Positions 1 to 15,014 of a DNA stretch of 64,000 nt are shown here, piece by piece. The translations under genes and the position numbers were made by a program. Under the pieces are notes generated by a model. The model searched no databases. It worked only from the letters and a program-made list of their open reading frames with translations, and was not told the DNA's origin. The stretch is from Zopfochytrium polystomum. Its lineage: Eukaryota > Chytridiomycota > Chytridiomycetes > Chytridiales > Chytridiaceae. Location of the stretch: the NCBI GenBank assembly GCA_025765615.1, contig JAIVFJ010000095.1, positions 124,001 to 188,000 of the forward strand, given 5' to 3'. The first letter of the stretch is position 1; every line of letters begins with the position of its first letter.

Positions 1-4818
<4,818 letters not shown>

Positions 4819-4880
4819 GGTGGGTGTGTTTCGGACACCGGACAAGTCAATGCAAAGTTCAACGAGGCAAGGACATCAAG

Positions 4881-4913
<33 letters not shown>
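4881..4913 (+). repeat. Poly(A) tract, 33 nt
   Basis: Uninterrupted A run about 60 bp upstream of the SMC3 start codon, between that gene and a LINE remnant. On the SMC3 sense strand it is poly(T), a nucleosome-poor promoter-type tract. It is not the tail of the neighbouring LINE fragment, whose tail would be on the other strand. Confidence 0.9.
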
Positions 4914-4918
<5 letters not shown>

Positions 4919-4975
4919 AATATTGCTGTTTGCCCTCCACCAGGCGAACAAGTTCCACAAAATGCGGCGCACGCT

Positions 4976-5510
4976 TCAATGAGCGGCCACTCTCATTTGA
5001 GTAGCAACCCAGCAATGGTAGTTGGGCCCCAGTATATGTATGTACGCAGCGAACGCAGTGTTTTGTGCATAATATCGCTCCATCATTGTAGTCCTTGACA
5101 CACTCTCTCGAGAATACAAGCTGGGTGCGCTTTCTTGGTGACAGCTGGCTTGGATAAAACTGAGTCTGAGCCTGGTGAGGGATCCTGCAGGAGCCTGCTG
5201 CCCCTGCTCAGCCATGTACCTGTACATGTGTGCAGTGGTGTTTCTTTGGTCCTGAATGTGGTGCAGTCTATAGAAATATCTTGCATTCAACATCTTGTTG
5301 CGGGCAACCATCAGCACCACTCCAAAAATCAGATGCATGGCCACAGTGCTGGATGTTTTCCCAAAAGACAGAGCCTGGCGCAAACACATGTCCTGGACCT
5401 TCTGGGCCAGGGCCAAGAAGACCTCTGAGTTCTGCCTCAACGCAAACCCATACTCCAGCATGGGTTGCAGAAAACACATGTACACCCTGCTTGGCGTCCA
5501 AAACTATGCA
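4976..5510 (-). mobile_element. Non-LTR retrotransposon (LINE) remnant, region after the reverse transcriptase
   Basis: A 169-codon open frame (4976-5485) reads LQPMLEYGFAL, then AQKVQDMCLRQALSFG, then RNKMLNARYFYRLHHI. This order is the familiar C-terminal part of LINE reverse transcriptases after the catalytic palm (a vlp-LEYG block, a KVQ..cLR block, and an R...ar.l.RLH block). No palm (FADD-type box), endonuclease or 3' tail is visible, so this is a dead fragment. It sits just upstream of SMC3. Family identity is by eye only. Confidence 0.55.
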
Positions 5511-6174
5511 GACATAATAATGCTACGGCCGTTGGTTCGGATTCAACCGCCACTTTCAGCTCACCTTCTTCCTTTCCTATTCAACGCATCCAGCGGCTTG
5601 GCCAGTTCATTCTCCTCAAGGGAACTATTTCAGACGCCACCGCTGAGCGGATCGAGACGCGATTCGGTTTTGGTGCCCCAGTTTACGTTCTGGACCTGCT
5701 TGAAGGACGCCCAGAGGGGTGACTTAAAGGTTTTAGAGAAACGCAATGTGCCATGAAGAAAGCCGGACTTAATAATGCTCGTGTAGCCTCGTAAAGTTCC
5801 AATTAAATCTGTGCGGTTTAAGATTCCCTTCTTTGAGGTTGACATAAATAAGTTCGGCAAAGATTCAGAATTTGTGTGGGGGTCTTTGTTCTTGTGATCA
5901 AAAGTTGGGTTTTACTCAACCCAAGATCTGTATTTGGAACTGGGATTGAATAGGGGAAAGCTCGTGTTCCAGCGGAAGCGGCTACGAAACAAATGAGGCC
6001 ATAAGTCCGGACAATATTTGGATAATAGGATGAGTAGGAAGGAAAAGCCACTCTTCACGATCAGGACAAGGAAGAGGATGAGGAAATAAACCAAAAAAAA
6101 GGATAAAGCCTGGGTAATCCAAAAGGCGAGGAGTTGTGTGATACGTGTGCGCGAGGGGGTGAAAGAGGAGGCCA
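5511..6174. other. Intergenic, no convincing gene
   Basis: Short open frames occur on both strands (for example 5465-5722 +) but have no recognisable domain, no splice support and no repeat signature. It separates the LINE remnant from the 3' end of the HET-fusion gene. Confidence 0.5.
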
Positions 6175-7663
6175 TCAAAATGAATCCAACGTCCATACGA
6201 CAAGCTTCTCGTTGCATATAGAAAACACCTTGTCGCCGCTGACTGCAAGCCCGGCGCACGCGTACTGGTAATCCGACTTGAGGACTGTCCGCCGCACCTC
6301 CAGCGTCGCAGCTACGAGCTGCAATATGTCGCTTGTGTCGGTCAGAACGTACAAATACGAGCCCTGTGCGACCAGCGCCAGGAAATTGCCTGTCGCCGCT
6401 TGGTCAGTGAACGTCGACGGTCCAAACAGCGTTGGCACCGCGGTCGCCGCGGTCGCCGCGGTCGTCTTTGTCGCCGTCACGCTACTGCCACCGCTGTTGC
6501 CTCCAACGGCCGTGCTGGCTCCGCTTGTGGTCGTTGTCGCTGTGGTTGTCATCGACAAGAATGCGGAAGTGTCGCTGGTCGTCCCACCGGGGCTTGTCGA
6601 GGTGGAGGTCGCATTCAGGGTATCTGACTGGCGCGCACTGGATGCAGATGTGGCGTTTGTGCCTGCAGCCAGACAGTGTTAGCGAGTTCGGAGAGACTTT
6701 GAAAAAAACACAATCCCCCAAACTCTAAAAAAAAAAAGGAAAAAAAATAATCAAATAAAGTGTATAGGGCCAACCTGGGATCAGTGCCACAAGCGAGCTC
6801 AAGTCGATCTTTCGGAGACCGATACCCTCAGAACCGTACGCGGCAAGATACAGGGCAGACTTAAAGGCCATTGTCGGACTCTTTCCTTGGAAGCCATATA
6901 GATCCATGGCGGCGACCGGTCTGAACGTGACGGGATCGAAAATTGTAATGCTGAACAGCCCAAAAGTGTACAGAAAGCCGTTGGCCTCGTCACATATCAT
7001 GGCACTCCCGACCGAGCTGTTTGGGCGGAACGACACTGGTGCGGCCGAAGAGTTGAGGAGCGGCAGGACATTGACGTAACCGCCGTCGCCGTACGCGACA
7101 ATCTTCCCCGCGCAAATGGTCCACAACAGGACCGCCTGCTGCAGCTCGTACGTCGTTACGTCGTCCGCAGTGCGCACGCAGCGGATTGTGGAGCTGCCGT
7201 CCAGCAGGCAGAACCGTTGCTTCGCTTGGCCGTCGGTGACGAGGATGGGATCGTTTGTGGTGAACGCGTTGCCAAAGTAGTCCGTTGCGACCGAGTACAA
7301 AAGGGACCTCGCGCTCATGTTGTAGATGCGGACTTGGTCTCGGTCCCACACCCCGACGAGCGGGTCCGCCACCCGGATATTCACCGCGAAGGGCATGTCC
7401 ATGATCTCGAGCGGCGCCGCACTGCCGTTGTTGGCTGCGCCGCTCCCGTCGTCGTACGGCTTGCCCAGGTGTAAACCGACGGAGATGAACAGGAGGATAA
7501 GCGACAGCAAAAACAGCACAAGCCACGAGTACACCAGCAGACGGAACCTCCGCCGCACTATGGTCGGGCCATCGTGGTCGTCGCCATGCGACGACCGCTT
7601 GCCCCGCCGCGCGGCCGCGACATCCGCCGCAGCGGGGGGCCATTTCAGCATCCACTTCTGGAA
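6175..7663 (-). CDS. Single-pass membrane anchor plus propeller-like ectodomain (3' exons of the HET-fusion gene)
   Basis: Two exons, 6775-7663 and 6662-6175, joined by a 112-nt GT-AG intron whose phase matches. The frame begins FQKWMLKWPPAAADVAAARRGKRSS, a basic cytosolic stretch, then one strong transmembrane helix (RRRFRLLVYSWLVLFLLSLILLFI in pieces). About 280 residues follow with repeated short strands such as DPLVGVWDRDQVRIYN, KIVAYGDGGYVNVLPL and ANGFLYTFGLFSITIFDP, suggesting blades of a beta-propeller. Next come a Ser/Thr/Ala-rich linker full of likely O-glycosylation sites and a last blade-like stretch ending VVWTLDSF. Topology is probably type II relative to this helix. The upstream splice at 7664-7730 (67 nt, GT-AG, phase 0) would join it to the HET exons as one protein. 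If that splice is wrong, the ATG at 7651 starts a separate gene. I recognise no named family. Confidence 0.6.
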
Positions 7664-7730
7664 CTTCGAAAATCGAGCGCTCCATTCTGGCTCCCGCGCC
7701 GCCGGGTGGCATCGACGAAGCTAGGGTCAC

Positions 7731-10229
7731 CGTCGTGAGAGAGCTCGTCGGCACCGCCGGGCCGACGCGGCGGGCCAGCAGCGCGCAGAGAACGAGCCGC
7801 GCGTCCGGGTTGATGAGAAAGTACCGGCCGTTGGCGCCGATCACCGACAGCCGCGGGCAGCAGACCGTCGCCGGAACAGGAGACCGCAGGAACGAGCCAT
7901 CCGACAGCTCCAGCGTGGCCTCAACCGCCGATGGGAGGCTGGTTGGCTCGGTGTCGTCGGGAGCTGGGTCGAGGAATAAACTAGTCTCCGCCCTCAGGTT
8001 ATCAAGGGTTCTGCACACAACCATCTTTAACGCGCGGGCCTCTGCCATCATCTGCAGCCACAGCGAGAACAGGTCCCAAACGAGAAAGGCGACCAGATGT
8101 CCTGTTTTCAGAGCGAAGAGCATGATCCCCAGAACCAGAAACCGGGGTATAATCATCCAAAGGGGGTAGTAGTATGTATACTCGACCCAGCCAAAATTGG
8201 ATGTTGCATTGATGGTGTAGATCATGGCAGCAGATGCGAGCGCAAACAAAGCACGAACTATGCAATAGGCAAGCAAAAATGGTCCATTCACGGATAGACT
8301 TGCAATCCAGATAGCGATGTCCGCGAGAATGCAAAGTACGTCCGAGAACCAAAAGTGGCCAGCCATGTTTCTGTAGCGAAACTCGGTGAAGAGAGTGCGT
8401 AGCCTGTTGAGGAAAGTGAGGAGGTAGGCCACAACAAACACGCCGTCCTTTCTTCTCCCCCAGTCAAACGAGATTTCGAGAGGGTTCAAGCCGGCGTCGC
8501 CCACACCGAGAAAGCCTTCCAGCGAGAATGTCGCGCATAATCGAAGGATATTAATTTCAAGCTTTTTGTTCCACAGACTCCATAAGGGCGTCTTTGTCAA
8601 ATCGGTGACGTGGGGCCGGATCACTCTGACGACGGGCAACTCGAAAGCATTTTTAATCTGCAGAAACTGATTGCCGGCTCCCCCATCTGGAAAGATAACT
8701 CTGGGCAAGGCGCTCGGAGGCGTTGGGCGGTAAAACATCTCCTGCTTTGCGAACGCATCAGCAACCAAAATGGCGTTATATTCTACGCTGCCGTACGGCG
8801 CTTCGACTGCTGCGTTCCATAGCTTCCCCTCACCCGGAACTCGGTTGGTAAACGTGCCGACGTACACGTTGCCGCTTCGGAGCATGCTCTCTCGTAGTAA
8901 GTGGAGAGTCTGGACGATGTTCGGCCTGTAGTTGACGAGTTTTGTCCGAATGTCTTCCGCGTCGTTTTCGTCGTACTGCACGAGCGCGAAAAAGTTGTAC
9001 GTTGCGTGGACGCGGTCCCAGCTCTTTTCAGCGGCGGTGGAGGCGGCGTATATGGAGAGATTGGTCTTTGCTCGCTCGACAACGCTGGAATGCAGCTTAC
9101 GTCGTGCCTTTTCGGACGTGTACCCTTGCTCGAAAGCTCGAAGGAAGCGGACTTGGTTCATGGCCAAAGTATCCAGTTTCACACCCGGGATGACATTCTT
9201 TGTCTTCATTTTGCTCAGGTGAACCATCGCGTTCGTTGTCGTGCTCAAAGAGCCGCCATAAAGCGAGTAGAATGAATTAGCAACGAGGAGAAGCACTTTC
9301 AACAGTGAGGCACTCCACGGGTCCACCTCCGCTGGTTGGTTAAGATTCGTGACTGCACCATTCGAAACGTTTACGTAGTAGACGCCATTCGGAGGGCCAA
9401 CCAACATTTGCAAGCCTCGTGCCCTCAAGCTCTTCAAAGATGCTTCATCAATTGTCTCTTCGCCGCGGCCGTCTTTGTAGAACACAATCCATGCCTCTTT
9501 AGCGCTTGCAGTTTCTTGAAGAGTCCACGAGCGAGTGCAGTAGTAATCGAATTCGTTGTCTTCACCACGCTCGTTGTCGAAGACTTTTTTGAAGATGCTG
9601 CTCAAGTAAAGGGAGGGCATCGGGACAATAACTTTTTCGGCATTCTTAAGGGAGATGAACGTGGATAACGATGAGACGGTTCCCTTTGCATGCACTTGGA
9701 CCACCCCCGCATCGCTTTCCGTCCACTCACTTTGTATATCCAAGTCATTTGCGGAATGATGTCGGCAACGTCCCCGTCATCGAACTGGTTTATGGAAATA
9801 AAGTCGACCCACAGCTTCTTGTTCCAGTCCACGAGGGACAAGACGGCCGTCAGCCTGGCGACTTCCGTGTCGGAAACGAGCAGCCAACACCGGCCGTCAG
9901 CCTCCAGCTTGTCAATCTCCTTACTTTCGGGCACGACTTGCCAGGTGCGCGAGACGGCGCAGTAGGCGCCCTGGCCGTCGTGCCGCATGGGCACGTCGTG
10001 CTTGCCAATGCGCCGGATCCGCGTCGTGTCGATGCCCAGCTGCAGCAGCTGCGGGTGCGGCGTCGTGAAGCGGTCGTTCGCCCAGTCGAACGGTTGACGG
10101 CCGGACTGGTTGCAGCTGATCCAGTGGAAGTGACCATCGTGGTGGATGCGGGCGCCGGCCGCCGCGGCCGTGGCTGCATGGAGCGTCGCCTGCTGGTGCT
10201 GGTGCTGGTGCTGCTGCGGGAGACTCGGG

Positions 10230-10261
<32 letters not shown>

Positions 10262-10408
10262 TGCCAACGGCAGCGAGGATGAGGAGGAGGACGAGGATGA
10301 GGCCATTTGGCCGTTGTGCCTGTCTTTCGGCTTGGTGACTGCGCGGAACCTTGCTCCACTTGCCTGTTTGAGGATTAAATTTTTGTCTTCGAGATCTGTC
10401 CCGTTCAA
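7731..10408 (-). CDS. HET-domain protein with polytopic membrane module (5' exons of the fusion gene)
   Basis: Exons 10408-9731 and 9683-7731 flank a 47-nt GT-AG intron with matching phase. After a His/Gln/Ser-rich start, residues about 130-320 carry the three hallmarks of fungal HET (heterokaryon incompatibility) domains: AYCAVSRTW, then LWVDFISINQFDDGDVADI with QMTWIYK, then YYCTRSWTLQETASA. HET domains trigger death or growth arrest on non-self recognition in filamentous fungi. A soluble middle region follows, then four to six hydrophobic helices (VFVVAYLLTFLNRLRTLF, FWFSDVLCILADIAIWIA, GPFLLAYCIVRALFALA, WMIIPRFLVLGIMLFAL, HLVAFLVWDLFSLWLQMM), then a cytosolic tail. The open frame past 7731 is a shadow of the next exon. 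The full four-exon model sums to 4,008 nt (1,335 residues) with no stop. HET assignment is firm; the full architecture is inferred. Confidence 0.7.
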
Positions 10409-11640
10409 AGGACATGCAAACGGGAGGACATTAGGCGTAAAGTATTCAGCGACGGGTATCCGTTTTTGAGTGACGCGTTACGAACGGTTGAACTGTCTCA
10501 AAATTCCGTTTCCGGTTGTGAGCAAATGAGCTTCCCGTTCCTGCTCAAAACTAAACCTGGCAACCTTTTGGGGTTGGTGCAATCAAAAAAAAAAAAGTCA
10601 TTCGTGTGCCAATCATCCCACGTTGCAACGCGTTTGGGTTCAATTTTCTACTAAGATCGTTTGTTCCAATAGCCTCCCTTCCCCCCCACCTCATCCCATG
10701 GTTGATGCACTTGTTTGTTTGAATTCTTCTGTGCCATTTAAGCAGTGACGTGGTGTACCCATCATGAGAATGCTTTTTTACTAGCCTTGCAGGCACCTCG
10801 AGCGCGGGCGGGAGGGTGTCAAGGGATAGCGCCGAGTGGATGCGCGAGATGTCGTCGTCGGCGCCGTCAGTGTCGTCAGCGTCGTCAGCGGCAGGTTTCA
10901 GAGGTGAGTTGAACAATAAGTAAGTGGAGGAAAAGTAACAGTTGTACGGGCGGCTATTTATTTATCGCTTGCTGAGAGCTCGCACACGCAGATGATGGCC
11001 GCGAGCGGAAATAAAACCGTTGGGCAGTGATGGTGAGTCACCCAAGCGGGAGACAAGCAAGCGAAGGAAGAGAGTTAAGCACGTGGGGCCGCGTCAATCC
11101 ACGTCAACCAACCCCCTCAATAAAAACAAAAAAAAAGAACCACTGATGCTGCATTTCAAATCAAACAGAAAATATGACGGTTTCACCGCCCGGATCGAGA
11201 TCCATCGGCCCCGCCAAGGTTTTTTCCGCAGCCTCCACCGATGACGCAAAACACGTGGTTTGCGAAGGAACAGGCGAGAAAAAAAAAATATGTTGAACAT
11301 GATTGAACCAAGAAGGAGAGATTTTTTTTCTTTTAGAGAAAAAAAAATTATTATTACACGAAGACTTTCCACACATTCCTTCGCGAAGCAACCAAAAAGA
11401 GAAAAAAAAAAAAAAATAGGCCAACACAAGGAAGTTGGTATTTGGTTATTTCTGCAGAGCACGCTGCTTGAGAGATAGGGAGAGAGGGAGTGGGAACGGA
11501 AGGTAACAGCGTGTGTGTGTGTGCGTGTGTGTGATTGTATGTGTGTGTGTGTGTGTCGTGTGGATTGCCGGGGAAAAAGACGCAACCAGAAGTAGTGGGG
11601 GGAACTGCACAACATATTGAAAAAGACTTCTCCCCTCGTC
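10409..11640. other. Mixed intergenic region with one exon-like island
   Basis: 10799-10908 is open on both strands and GC-rich. On the plus strand it is framed by ttgcag before 10796 and gtgagt at 10908, giving a Ser-rich reading. On the minus strand it reads as an acidic DDADDTDGADDDI segment, which could be the end of the PAS gene. I could not decide. 11300-11420 has A runs and 11508-11555 a (TG)n tract. The last exon of the PAS gene must lie here but I could not fix it. Confidence 0.4.
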
Positions 11641-14084
11641 ACGCCGCAACCCCCCAGCGCCGCCAGCTCCGCCGCCAGCTTCTGGTTCCACAGCCGCAGC
11701 TGCGTGTGCTCGCACATCAGAATGTCCGTCCGCGCGCCGGGCACCTGCGCGGGGTCCGCCGCGGCCGCTTGCGGCGGCGGCTGCTGCTGCTGGTTTGCGT
11801 GGTGGCGGTGGTGGAGTTGGTCGTGTGGCGTGTGGCCGCGGTTGCGGGTGTCGACGTCGGAAGTGGAAGAAGGGAGGAGGGAGACGGAGAGGTAGAGCGG
11901 GACGGCGCGGGTCGGTGCCGCCGCGAACGACGACGGCGAGGAAGAGGAGGAGGACGGGGACGCGGACGGGGTTGCAGGTGCGGCGGCGGCCGCGGCGGGG
12001 GAGGGGATGACGGTGAAGACGGCGCGCGCCACCGACAGAACGGGCGGCGACGTCGGCCGTCGCAGCCTGTCGTCCTCCGCGTCGTTTTCGGCCGTCTCTC
12101 GCTTGCAATAGTTCTCAGCCTGGACGGAGGCGGCAGACGCGGCGCCGTCGCACCACCGCTGCACGATCGACAAGGTCGCCGACCGCTGCTGCCCAGAGGC
12201 GCCCGCCAAGTCATCCTTGAGCAGCGCGTCGAGGGCGGGCCGGTCCTCGGGCAGCACGCAGTCTGCGAGTGAGGCCGCGTACAGCGCGTCGGGGTGGGCG
12301 GCGGGGTGGTCGCCAAAGACACGGCGCGACGAGGGCGCGAGGACGTGCAGGATGAGGCCCTGCGGCGTGATCTTTGCCAGCAGCGAGTCTGTGGCGGACG
12401 GCGACGGCGGGAACGGCTGCTGCTGCTGCGAGGACGACGACGACGACTGCGAGCGCGACCGGTGGCCGGTTTGCCGTCGATGCCGCAGCGGCCGCCGCCG
12501 ATCGCGCAATCGCCTCGAGCGCGTCAAACGATTCTGGCGCTTGCCGGATGCGGCCTGCGAGGACAAAGCACTTTGTCCGCTTGCCGTTGCCTATGACGTG
12601 CTTCCGCCCCGTAACGGCCATCCACACGTACCGCGGGTCTGCATCGTCAGAAGTATCTGGCGCCGGGCTATGCGACGCGGCGGCCAGCACGCTATTGTGC
12701 GTGCCGTACTCCGGCCCCAGCACCTTGCGGAATCGGTAGGCGGCCGAGAACGACGCGCCGTTCTCGCACTCCTTTAGCTCGCGCATGAGCGTGACGTGGT
12801 CGCGCGGGTGGCACAGCTCCGAGATGTTGCGGCCGACGACGGCGGCGGCGGTTTCCGGGGTGAGGCCGAGGGCGGCGCAGGGGGCCGCGTAGAGGATGAT
12901 GCCGCGCGACGAGATGATGTGCGTGAGGTCGGGGGACTGCGCAAGCGCGAATTCCGGGGTGAGCGGCTCGGCAGCGGAGGCGGAGGCGTAGGCGGAGAGC
13001 GCACCGGACGCTCCAGAGGCGGTCGACGACGGCGACTTTGACCCGTGCACCGAGGACGGGCTGAACCCGCCGTACCGCGAGGCACCGGCTGTTCGCGGGC
13101 GCGGGGTTTGCAGACGCTTCAGCGGGACCGCGTGGGTACCTGCCGCAGCGGCGGGACGACCGGACGACGACAGCTTTGGTGAAGGAACAGATGGGGCGGC
13201 GGGAGGGAGAGCTGATAGAGATGACAAGTCGGACGCAAACGACTTTGACTGTACGTCGGTCATGGAAAATTGATACGGCGAGAAGAGAGACTCCAGCTGC
13301 TTTGGCGAGATGGGAGGGGACTGCAGGGCGGGAACGGAATTGCCGGCGTTGTTCGTACCATTGACCGAGGAGCGAGGAACAAAAATCGAAGACGGGTCAA
13401 TTGTCGACGGCTTTCGTGCCGCGCCAGCGCCGAGCACGATGGATGCCGCCGGCGGAGCAGCCCCTGCAGCGCTTGCGGTGCTATTTAAACTGCTCGCGAG
13501 CGGGACCACCGCAGACGACACGGCCGCGGCCGCGCTGGCCGCGCTGGCCGCGCTGAACAGACCCGCCGAGCCGAAGAACGTCTCGTCGTCAAACAGCGAC
13601 TGCTGCGTGGGGCCGAACATGGCGAATTCGGCGGCGACGCCGTAAGGGTCGTCGAGAGGAATCGGCGTCTGCGGAGACGTCATGTACTGCAAAGTTTCGA
13701 TCAGGTCCGAGAGGAACTCTTGCTGCTGCTGTTGGTGCTGCTGGTACGGAGACAGTTGAAAGCCTGCAGCCGGCACGGTGCCCAGATCGTCAGTAGTGCT
13801 GGTGTTGCTCCAAACGGCGCGCTGTCTGTTAGTGATGATGTTGTTGTTGATACTGTTGCGAAATTGGTTGTGATGTTGAGGGATCTTTGATGTGGTGGTG
13901 GATATAGCGGGGGAGGAGGACGAGGAGGAGGAGGAAAGGGTATCGCTAGAGAAGGCACTGTTCGTATTGACACTGTTGCTGTTGTTGCTGAACCGACTGC
14001 CGCCGCTCGAGAGATTACTACTGCGGGTAAAGTTACTGTCGCTATGGAAGCTTTTGCCGCTGCTGCCATTACTGATTTGGGGTT

Positions 14085-14121
<37 letters not shown>

Positions 14122-14187
14122 GCAAAGAGTGTTACGAGTGAGCGATTAGTTCAGGCCGTCGGAACTGTGGAAGAGAAAGGAGAACGA

Positions 14188-14227
<40 letters not shown>

Positions 14228-15014
14228 GAGTGAGAGAGAGTGAGAGAGAAAGTGTGTGGGGCGGGCACGTGAGGGGGGCAGAGACAGAAGCGACAAGACA
14301 GTGAGGGAGAGAGACAGACGAGGCAGGCATTCGCCCGACAATGCGCTTAGAAATCCGCATCGGGAGGTGCAGGGAGACTGGGTGTCGATTCACTAAGGAA
14401 ATGGAAGAAACGACCCTCCCGGCCCCCCCGTCACTCTCACTCACTCTCACTCTCTCTCTCCCTCTCTCTCTCTCGCTCTCTCACACTCTGTACCGCGCGC
14501 GTGCCAACTCTCTTCCCGAGGTTTCCTCGCCCAAGGGCGGCAAACACACACACACACACACACACACGTACCCCATCAGCACGGGCAGCAGCGAGTCGGC
14601 CGCCACGCGGCAGCCGGCGGTCGACGCGTCCATCTCGAGGTCCAAAAAGTCCAGGAACATGTCCGCCGCTGCCGAAGACTGCGAGGACGCCGACGAGGAG
14701 TACGCGGAAGGCGCGGGGAAGCCGCTGCCAAAGGTTGCTGCTGTGCAGGACATATTCGCAGGGTTGCTTGTGGTAGTGGTTGTTGGTGGCGGTGGTACAG
14801 CACTCTGGTGCGGTGGCGTGACAAGTGTTGTGGGTGTGTGAGTGTGTGTGTGTGTGTGTGAAGATTGTACAGGACAGGCCCAGGACCAGTGAACAGGGAG
14901 TTTCTGGAAGGGCTGACTGCTGCTGGTGCTGCTGCTGCTGTTGCGGGCTGCTGCCACCGCTACGGGTTCTAGCGCTGCTGCTACGGCTGCTGCTGCTTCC
15001 GCTGATGGGTTCAC
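11640..15014 (-). CDS. Protein with two PAS domains, white-collar-like (3' end unresolved)
   Basis: Probable light-, redox- or ligand-sensing regulator. Exon 1 is 15014-14572 (MNPSAEAA..., Ser/Thr-rich). A 500-nt intron full of CA, GA and poly(T) tracts ends at 14072; exon 2 starts at 14071 in phase. Long Ser/Ala/Gln-rich stretches lead to PAS-1 at about 12560-12930: LTHIISSRGIILYAAP, a GRNISELCHPRDHVTLMREL block and YVWMAVTGRKHVIGNG. This resembles the C-terminal PAS of fungal WC-1 proteins. PAS-2 (LLAKITPQGLILHVLAP, a LADCVLPEDRPALDALL block) is in another frame, starting by 12450. A possible coiled coil (EHTQLRLWNQKLAAELAAL) ends at a donor near 11650. No LOV flavin-cysteine motif and no GATA zinc finger is visible, so it is not a complete WC-1. 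The frame change near 12400-12500 lacks a normal-sized intron. Domains are well supported; gene ends are not. Confidence 0.65.
14073..14571 (-). repeat. Intron 1 of the PAS gene, built largely of simple repeats
   Basis: From donor (14571) to acceptor (14073, ccaaatcag on the sense strand) it contains a (CA)n run at 14543-14568, CT-rich DNA at 14437-14490, a (GA)n run at 14187-14249 and a 34-nt poly(T) at 14087-14120 (plus-strand bases). Such tracts recur in other introns here. Confidence 0.75.

Noticed and set aside
6990..7662. Continuation of the HET-membrane frame to 6990
   Set aside because: It is the out-of-frame shadow of the ectodomain exon, which has the transmembrane helix and phase-matched splicing.
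11500..11620. Frames with long His-Thr runs (also 14501-14841 and 20350-20598)
   Set aside because: Translations of (CA)n or (TG)n microsatellites.
12217..13041. Plus-strand frames opposite the PAS gene
   Set aside because: Arg/Ala/Gly-rich antisense shadows with no domain, while the minus strand carries two PAS folds.
14187..14249. Regular GA repeats considered as a CRISPR-like or satellite array
   Set aside because: Dinucleotide repeat without spacers, inside an intron of a eukaryotic gene.
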